Shown piece after piece: positions 1-5,500 of a stretch of 6,168 nt of DNA. This stretch comes from CAZGYE01 sp964530165. GTDB lineage: Bacteria; Planctomycetota; Planctomycetia; Planctomycetales; Planctomycetaceae. The notes below the pieces were generated by a model. It was not told the DNA's origin, did not search any database, and saw only the letters and a list, made by a program, of their open reading frames with translations. A program made the translations under genes and the position numbers. Positions within the stretch are counted from its first letter, which is position 1. Each line of letters starts with the position of its first letter. The DNA lies in NCBI GenBank assembly GCA_964530165.1, contig CAZGYE010000322.1, positions 1 through 6,168 on the forward strand, in the 5' to 3' direction.

Positions 1-76
1 ACCACGAAATGCACTGTCGTGAGGAAGTTGCTCCAGACGGCTAAAGTGTTACGAATTTGTTTCTTCTGCCGGCCGC

Positions 77-193
77 TCAAACGCCGTAATGACGTCCCAA
101 CAATAGCGTAATCAGCCAGGTGACGACGACCACCACAGACGCTGTCATCTGCACTAAGACCGGCACGGAACAGTCAACCCAAAACGGAAACAT
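77..193 (-). CDS. possible small single-pass membrane protein (doubtful)
   Basis: A 38-residue reading frame that I do not recognise. It starts at an ATG (complement of 191-193) and ends at a TGA. The first 15 or so residues are mixed (MFPFWVDCSVPVLVQ). They are followed by a strongly hydrophobic stretch rich in Val, Leu and Thr (about residues 16-32) and a short basic tail ending GRHYGV, as expected of a one-helix membrane peptide. It lies downstream of the Flp pilin gene on the same strand, about 190 bases after the pilin stop, so it could be co-transcribed. Against it: there is no convincing Shine-Dalgarno sequence, it is very short, and no family is recognisable. The frame stays open upstream to an ATG at 325, but that extension is arginine-rich and looks non-coding, so I prefer the inner start. 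It may be chance. Confidence 0.25.
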   Translation of the reverse strand: MFPFWVDCSVPVLVQMTASVVVVVTWLITLLLGRHYGV

Positions 194-270
194 AGGTGCG
201 AACTCTTTTTCTGATATTGCTCTGGAACGTGTATGCTTCAGCACGCCTCTCTCAGATGTCTTGCCGTATA

Positions 271-310
271 CGGGCGAACCGCCCAACCGCGCGACAATTC
301 GCCCGGTTGG
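271..310. repeat. overlapping inverted repeats, pseudoknot-like order
   Basis: Two perfect inverted repeats interleave. CGGGCGAA (271-278) pairs with TTCGCCCG (298-305), and CCAACCG (283-289) pairs with CGGTTGG (304-310). The arms alternate B-A-B-A, so in RNA they would form either mutually exclusive hairpins or an H-type pseudoknot. A third small hairpin, GGGCG-AAC-CGCCC, fits at 272-284. The element lies 70-110 bases past the stop of the minus-strand pilin gene, in its probable 3' untranslated region. No T-run follows on either strand, so it is not a standard intrinsic terminator. The function is unknown. Confidence 0.5.
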
Positions 311-380
311 ACGGCGTGAACCCATACGCTTCGCTCATAGCAACGCCCAATAGCCGGGCTGATATGAGTCGGTGCTTCCC

Positions 381-554
381 CTACTGAAGCTGGGTCGCAA
401 TGTCTTGGAACCGAGCCGAGGCATTGGTGCCGACAGCCGTGATCGCCGTCAGACAGACGATGACGATCAGAGCCAACATCACGGCATACTCAACCGCGGT
501 CGGGCCATCTTCGGAAACCAGAAAACGCTTGATGCTGTTCGTGAAGTTCTTCAT
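381..554 (-). CDS. flp: Flp family type IVb pilin
   Basis: A 57-residue prepilin subunit of the Flp/Tad type. In this family the product is cleaved and exported to form thin adhesive pili through a Tad secretion machine. The N-terminal leader (residues 1-17, MKNFTNSIKRFLVSEDG) is basic and ends in Gly, the expected prepilin peptidase site. The mature part starts PTAVEY, placing Glu at +5 and Tyr at +6, the hallmark of Flp pilins. A single hydrophobic helix follows (about residues 24-41, AVMLALIVIVCLTAITAV), then GTNASARF and a short polar tail ending QLQ. The length is normal for the family. The ATG at 554 is supported by an AGAGAGAGGA ribosome binding site five bases upstream. No prepilin peptidase, Tad ATPase or CpaB/secretin gene is visible, so the assembly genes must lie elsewhere. 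The leader contains a terminator-like hairpin at 686-711 that may affect expression. Identification is from the motif pattern and is strong. Confidence 0.92.
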   Translation of the reverse strand: MKNFTNSIKRFLVSEDGPTAVEYAVMLALIVIVCLTAITAVGTNASARFQDIATQLQ

Positions 555-559
555 TGTTG

Positions 560-568
560 TCCTCTCTC
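560..568 (-). promoter_or_regulatory. Shine-Dalgarno sequence of the Flp pilin gene
   Basis: On the minus strand this reads GAGAGAGGA, ending five bases before the ATG at 554. It is purine-rich and strong, and it fixes the start of the pilin gene. Confidence 0.7.
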
Positions 569-685
569 TTTTTTTCTAGTTTTTGGCCAGCCGACTGCTC
601 GGCCAGCAGACACACAACCAATTCGAGATTCCCAGCGGCCGACCGATGATCTTGAGAAATCATCACCGCTCGAAACCCCGCACCC

Positions 686-711
686 AAAAAGGAAACCTCA
701 CAACGAGGTTT
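686..711 (-). terminator. hairpin plus T-run, possible terminator or attenuator
   Basis: On the minus strand, AAACCTC (705-711) and GAGGTTT (693-699) form a perfect 7-bp stem with a five-base loop. Two C's and then TTTTT (686-690) follow, which is the layout of an intrinsic terminator. The stem is short and has only three G-C pairs, so it would be weak. It lies about 130 bases upstream of the pilin start, on the pilin-coding strand. No obvious minus-strand gene ends just before it. It may end read-through from the right or attenuate the pilin leader transcript. Confidence 0.4.
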
Positions 712-1120
712 GATCCCCATCTCAACGGGCCTCCCTGCCGAGTCAAACCGACCAGAGTGAGTTGCACGCTAGCAGGTTTCGACTCATCGTTCACACTGCA
801 AACGTAGGTCAACCCTTGGGTGAGTCAAGCAAGAAACTTTAGGAAAAATACATGTTTTCCGACGTTGTATTATCAGAGCATGCCAATCAGCGTAACAGAC
901 ACACTCACTGACACTTATGGAGCGTTCCCCAGAATCAACACGCCGTTTGACTGCGCCAATTGGCTTAGATGGGACTCGATGCGCGCGTTCGGCAGTGTTT
1001 TGGCCCCGAAACTCCATCGCACGTCCTGCCGATGGCCATCGGGAATCTATATTGAAAGTAGGTCGCAAAGCGCCTTTGCCATTCCGCATCTCATCACATA
1101 GACAGATCGGACGGCCGCCC

Positions 1121-2014
1121 ATGAGCCGAGATGCTCGCGTCAAGTTGATCATACTCGCCGGAACTGCACTCGTTGGTGCGGGATTGCTGCTTGCGCTAGG
1201 GCTGAAATTCTCGCTGCGAGACAACCTCGCCGCTTTGGGCGTGGTGGGGACGCTCGGTCCGGTCGCTTTGTTCTATCACCAGCGCCGCACGGCGGAATTC
1301 GTCATGAGTCTCGTGGCGGTGATGCAAGTCATGGTCTTTTTTTCGTGTTTTACTTTGGTGATGTACGGTGCGGCGGCCCTGTCGTTTCCGCTCGTTGACG
1401 ACACATTGGTTTCGCTGGATCAGATGCTAGGCGTTCATGTGCCTTCGATCGTCGCCTGGGCCAATAGCCATCCGACGCTCAAATGGGTCTTGCATCTGGC
1501 CTATCAGTCCACGATCCTTCAGACCCTCGTTGTCATTCTCGTCCTGGGGTTTGCCGGCCGTCGTCGTCGACTGGAATCGTTCGTCCTGCAGTTCATGCTC
1601 AGCCTGTGTTTGACCGTGTTCATCTTCTGCTTCGCTCCGGCAGAGGGACCGTTCGCGGCCTACGGCTACGAGGCAAGCCCTCAGCAGACCCGTTACCTGG
1701 ATCACTTTCGGACCCTGCGCAGCGGTGAGCGGACCGAAGTGGTCTTGAAAGAAGCCGAGGGGCTGGTGACCTTTCCCTCGTTCCACACGACCTGGGCCAT
1801 CCTGCTCATGCTTGCCTTGCGTGGTCGTCGGCGTTGGTTCCTCCCAGCCGTCGTACTGAACGCGGCCGTGATCGTAGCGACACTCACCACGGGCTGGCAT
1901 TACTTCAGCGACGTGATGGGCGGTGTCGCGCTGGCTGTCGTGGTCATTTTGCTGACGCGACAGCTAGAACCATGGCTGAACGGATTCGACCAGGATGCCG
2001 GAAGCCTCACGTGA
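1121..2014 (+). CDS. PAP2-superfamily membrane phosphatase / phosphotransferase
   Basis: A 297-residue integral membrane protein with about seven hydrophobic segments (approximately residues 7-28, 35-52, 60-88, 121-145, 152-172, 222-234, 240-257, with a last one at 265-280). The family hydrolyses or transfers phosphate or headgroups on lipid phosphates such as phosphatidic acid or undecaprenyl pyrophosphate. Catalytic signatures are visible: FPSFH at 218-222 (PSGH-like motif 2, His222) and GWHYFSD at 258-264 (motif 3, His260 and Asp264). A motif-1-like APAEGP lies at 172-177. The DDTLVSLDQMLG stretch and the overall layout resemble the PAP2_3/Aur1-like (inositolphosphotransferase-type) branch more than classic PgpB. 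The frame is open back to 917, but that extension is Arg-rich and non-membrane; translation starting at ATG 1121 gives a typical start into the first helix. The ribosome binding site is weak. The gene stands alone. The exact substrate cannot be told from sequence. Confidence 0.85.
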   Translation: MSRDARVKLIILAGTALVGAGLLLALGLKFSLRDNLAALGVVGTLGPVALFYHQRRTAEFVMSLVAVMQVMVFFSCFTLVMYGAAALSFPLVDDTLVSLDQMLGVHVPSIVAWANSHPTLKWVLHLAYQSTILQTLVVILVLGFAGRRRRLESFVLQFMLSLCLTVFIFCFAPAEGPFAAYGYEASPQQTRYLDHFRTLRSGERTEVVLKEAEGLVTFPSFHTTWAILLMLALRGRRRWFLPAVVLNAAVIVATLTTGWHYFSDVMGGVALAVVVILLTRQLEPWLNGFDQDAGSLT

Positions 2015-2017
2015 TGT

Positions 2018-2046
2018 GAAGATCTCCTCATATCAACGCGAGATCT
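2018..2046 (+). terminator. hairpin just after the PAP2 gene, possible terminator
   Basis: AGATCTC (2020-2026) and GAGATCT (2040-2046) are perfect inverted repeats around a 13-base loop, starting six bases after the PAP2 stop codon. The position suits transcription termination or 3'-end protection. There is no T-run after the stem, so a classic intrinsic terminator is not supported. Confidence 0.3.
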
Positions 2047-2186
2047 GCTTCCCGCTGGATTGCTCGTCGACCGTCCCTTCGTTCGGAGCGTCGGCTTCCC
2101 TCTGCCCACGGGACACCCGCAAACTTCCCGATTGGATTGGCCGTACACGGTCGAGCAAGCCTCCGAAAGACGCTGAGTGCCTCTGA

Positions 2187-2275
2187 CATTCTGCTCAGTG
2201 AAGTCCGGACAATCACAACGTCGCATTCTGCTCATTTGGCATAACTCATTAGCATTAAGTCACTTCCAGCTCATT
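2187..2275. repeat. short direct repeats (CATTCTGCTCA and CTCATT)
   Basis: The 11-mer CATTCTGCTCA occurs at 2187-2197 and again at 2224-2234, 37 bases apart. The core CTCATT recurs at 2231-2236, 2245-2250 and 2270-2275. The cluster sits 140-220 bases upstream of the candidate promoter of the RTX gene, so regulator binding sites are conceivable. The repeats are short enough for chance to be a serious alternative. Confidence 0.35.
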
Positions 2276-2303
2276 CGGAGCGCCTGACCGACAGGAGCGT
2301 TCT

Positions 2304-2418
2304 GGATAAATAGATAATTTAACTTTTTAGTATGTTTTATATTGGTTACGATGTTTACACAGATCAGCAATTAAATTAAATATAACAAAGTTTAGAAAAA
2401 TGACAGTTTTATGTTGAT
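2304..2418. promoter_or_regulatory. AT-rich island upstream of the RTX gene
   Basis: By eye this stretch is strongly AT-rich (runs such as TTAAATTAAATATAA at 2371-2385) between GC-rich flanks. Upstream AT-rich DNA of this kind often acts as an UP element, a bendable promoter region or a target for nucleoid proteins. No gene is seen in it. A role in driving the RTX gene is inference from position. Confidence 0.45.
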
Positions 2419-2440
2419 ACGGTCCTCATCGCTTGATAAT
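2414..2440 (+). promoter_or_regulatory. candidate sigma-70 promoter for the RTX gene
   Basis: TTGATA (2414-2419, one or two mismatches to the -35 consensus) is followed after 15 bases by GATAAT (2435-2440, one mismatch to the -10 consensus). The spacer is shorter than the ideal 17. Transcription would start near 2447 and leave a leader of about 60 bases before the ATG at 2507. It lies at the right edge of the AT-rich island. Confidence 0.35.
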
Positions 2441-2493
2441 CTGGGTTGTATGGGCTGTGTTGAGAGTACAGGATAAATTGGCGTTTAACGATC

Positions 2494-2498
2494 GAGGA
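2494..2498 (+). promoter_or_regulatory. Shine-Dalgarno sequence of the RTX gene
   Basis: GAGGA lies eight bases before ATG 2507. It supports that start over the in-frame ATG at 2513, which would be 14 bases away. Confidence 0.7.
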
Positions 2499-2506
2499 AC
2501 TAGACA

Positions 2507-5500
2507 ATGTTCATGACTCCTTGGCTGCGTTCGATGAAATCGGCTCTGCGACCCCGTTCGTCCCGGTCGGCGAGGTTTGGCTCCCAGCGCCGGACAAGAC
2601 GTCAGTCGTCGGCGATCCCCATCGCACCGCAGGTGGAACTTCTGGAAGATCGCACGCTGCTGGCGGTCATGTCATCGTTCGTCTCGGTGACGAACACGCT
2701 GGAAGTCTTCAGCGACAGCGACGATTCCATCGCGATTACAGCATTCGGCAGTGTCCAGGTCAATGGCCAGCCGCCTGACGACGGGGCCTTGAATCCAGCC
2801 ACCGTCGCTCAGATTGTCGTCAATGGTGGTCCGGGCGGCAACGACATCGACCTGACGGGAGTTCGTGCCGTCGACTTCACAAGTTTGGGCAACAAGATTA
2901 CCGTCAGCGGCAATGACGGAAACGACACCATCCGCGGCAGCGATATGGGCGGCGTGTACTTGGGTGGAAACGGCAACGACATCATCAACAGCGGGGGCGG
3001 AAACGACACGGTCGACGGCGGCAACGGCGACGACAACATCATTGCCGGCGACGGCGCCGATAGCGTCCTGGGTGACGATGGGAACGACACCATCCAGGGC
3101 GGCGGCGGCAACGACATCATTTCCGGTGGCGACGGTGCGGATTCTCTTCTCGGCGACCTCGGGGTTTTTCCGGATACTGCTTTCGGCAACGACACCATCC
3201 GCGGGGATGCCGGAAACGATACCCTCTTCGGGGATGACACCACACCCGGATTGGTTCCCGGCGGCAACGACTTACTGAACGGCGGCGCCGACGAAGATGC
3301 GCTGACCGGAGGCGGTGGCGCCGATACGCTCCGCGGTGCCGGGAACAACGACACACTCGTCGGCGGCTTCGGCAACGACAACCTGTTCGGCCAGGGCGGC
3401 CACGACGTGTTGTTTGGCGGCGAACCGATCGACGACACGATGCGCAACGACGGCGAGGACACACTGTTCGGCAACACCGGAAACGACACACTCTCCGGCG
3501 GGACCGGCAACGACAGCCTAGTGGCTGCCGCGGGCGACGACGTCCTGAACGGCAACGACGGCGACGACTTCCTCAATGGAAACTCCGGGTCTGACTCGAT
3601 GGACGGCGGGCGCGACAAGGACAAGATCCTCGGCGGCTCGGGCAACGACACCCTGATGGGAAGCTTCGACGACGACACGCTCAAAGGGCAGGGCGACAAC
3701 GACGCGCTTTACGGAGGTCCCGGCATCGACTCGCTCGACGGCGGCAGCGGCAACGACGTCCTGGAAGCCAGTTCGGTGCAGGTGGTCTTTCTCGATTTCA
3801 TCAGCGGTTTCAATGTCGGCGATCACATTTACCTGAATGAGGACATCAACGACAATGGTCTGCTCGATTTCGGTGAAGATTCGAACGGAAACGGCGTTCT
3901 GGACGACGATCCCACCGTGATTCAGAATCTGCTGGAAGCCGACTTCGCCAATTACGAGATGCAGTTTACTCAAACGCAGCCGACCAGCGGCGACTTCGTC
4001 ACCATCGTCTTCAACGAAACTCCGACCACGACGTTCCCCGAGGTTCCGTTCTTCGGGATCGGCGAGGCCAGCGCAATCGACTTCCGCAACGTGGCGCTGG
4101 ACGGCCGGGCCGAAGTCGACCTCAACGGCGTTCTAGGACCACTCACCGCGGGCGACACGGCGGAGGTCGCCCGTCAGAAGTTCAACGCCGCCAGTGGGCG
4201 TGTGGCCGGCAAGGAGCTGGGCCACCTGATGGGACTGCGCAATGCCGACGCCTTCGGACCTCTGGGGAACAATCCGACTACGGGTCAACCGTTCGGCAAC
4301 AGCTCATTTGCCGGGACCGAGGCCGGTTTTGACGTGACGACGGAAGACTTCTTGCCCATCTTCCCCGGACCATCGGACGCGACCGAGTCGAATCTGCATC
4401 TGATGACCGCGCCGACGGCACTGGAGACCAATCTGAACGACAGCGTGATTGACTTAAACGACCCGACCAGAGACCCGTTCTTCAGCGAGCGGTCGGCGAT
4501 CAAACTGGCCTTTGCCGATACGGGCAATCTGGAACGGGAGCGTCGCCCCGATGAAGTGAGCACCCCGCCGCTCAAGACGTTTGCCAACCCGCAGAACCTG
4601 ACCTTGAGACGGCTGGGAACCCCCAACACCATGCAGGGCGGGAGGAACTCGATCTTCGAGTTCGAAGCGGATGCGACGGCTGTTTGGGACGGCATCATTC
4701 GCAACGAGCCGACCCGAGACCCGGACCGAAGTGAAGACGACTACTACAGCTTTACGGGCGTCGCCGGCGAGATCATCCAGATCGAGGTGCACTCGGAGCA
4801 ACTGCGCCGCTTCGTCGACGCCGGGCGCAACGTGAACACGATGCTCCGCGTCCTCGACAGCAGCGGGCGGCCGGTTGATTACTTCCCCGGCCGTTTGCCT
4901 TCTCCCCTGTTCACACAGCAGGTGCGAATCCGGACCGACAGCGCCATCAATGACCGCTTCGACGACAACAGCACCGACGTTCCGGTTGGATCGGGGAACT
5001 TCTTCACCGGCACGGCTGAGGACCCGATCATCATCAGCTTCGAGCTGCCGACGACCGACACGTTTCGGGTGATGGTCAGCGAACCGTACTCGCGGGGCGT
5101 CTTCGCGATCCCGGCCAACGACGACCCCTTCGAGCTGAATGACATCGTCGAGCTGGACCCGATCACCGGGGTGGAGTTGAACCGGTTCGATGCGCCCGCG
5201 CGCACAACCAGGGCCTTCAACACGGTCGGCGGCTCGTCGGTGGCCTTCGACCCGAACTTGAATACCCTGTACTTCGCCAATCCCACGCGGTCCGATCAGC
5301 TTTTCAGCTTGGATCCGGACACGGGGGCGATCAACACGCAGGTCACCCTGGCCATTCCGGCTGGGGTGTTGCCGGGGCTGCACGGCATGGCGCTTCTGAA
5401 CTCCGACAACTTGCTGTTCGTCGACACAGTCAACGACGACCTGTATCGAGTTGCGCCGTCCACGGGTGCGGTGCTCGAACTGATTGACATCGACAACATT

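Larger units (their letters stand above)
555..1120. other. divergent intergenic region, no convincing gene
   Basis: This 566-base gap separates the leftward pilin gene from the rightward PAP2 gene, so it should carry promoters for both. I see no tRNA, no insertion sequence and no reading frame with a recognisable protein or good start signal. The frames that stay open on either strand encode Arg/Ser-rich sequence without domains. The supportable elements are the pilin ribosome binding site, the hairpin plus T-run at 686-711 (minus strand) and a weak GATGAT/ATCATC inverted repeat at 645-664. I could not pick out a convincing -35/-10 pair for either gene. Confidence 0.6.
2015..2506. other. intergenic region upstream of the giant RTX gene
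   Basis: This 492-base gap has two parts. The left part (to about 2300) has the base composition of the surrounding DNA and short repeats but no credible gene; a 63-codon frame at 1995-2186 has no recognisable features and overlaps the PAP2 end. The right part is an AT-rich island followed by a candidate promoter and the ribosome binding site of the RTX gene. Confidence 0.6.

Noticed and set aside
372..713. Plus-strand frame (113 codons) over the pilin gene
   Set aside because: It is the antisense shadow of the pilin, and its product has no recognisable features.
762..800. GGTTTCGACTC resembling a tRNA T-arm
   Set aside because: No matching acceptor, D or anticodon arms can be built around it.
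917..1120. N-terminal extension of the PAP2 gene to the ATG at 917
   Set aside because: The 68 extra residues are Arg/Pro-rich and non-membrane, and there is no good ribosome binding site. The ATG at 1121 leads directly into the first membrane helix.
784..1224. Minus-strand frame (146 codons) across the intergenic region and PAP2 start
   Set aside because: It has no domain, low-complexity Arg/Ser content and no ribosome binding site, and it overlaps the start of the PAP2 gene.
1427..1900. Minus-strand frame (157 codons) inside the PAP2 gene
   Set aside because: It is antisense to the conserved PAP2 motifs and polar, without domains.
2809..3699. Minus-strand frame (296 codons) rich in Ser/Pro repeats
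   Set aside because: The repeats are the reverse complement of the RTX codons; no start signal or independent family is seen.
2909..3763. Regular DNA repeats resembling a CRISPR or satellite array
   Set aside because: The repeats follow codon phase, vary in sequence and encode RTX nonapeptides. There are no fixed repeats with unique spacers.
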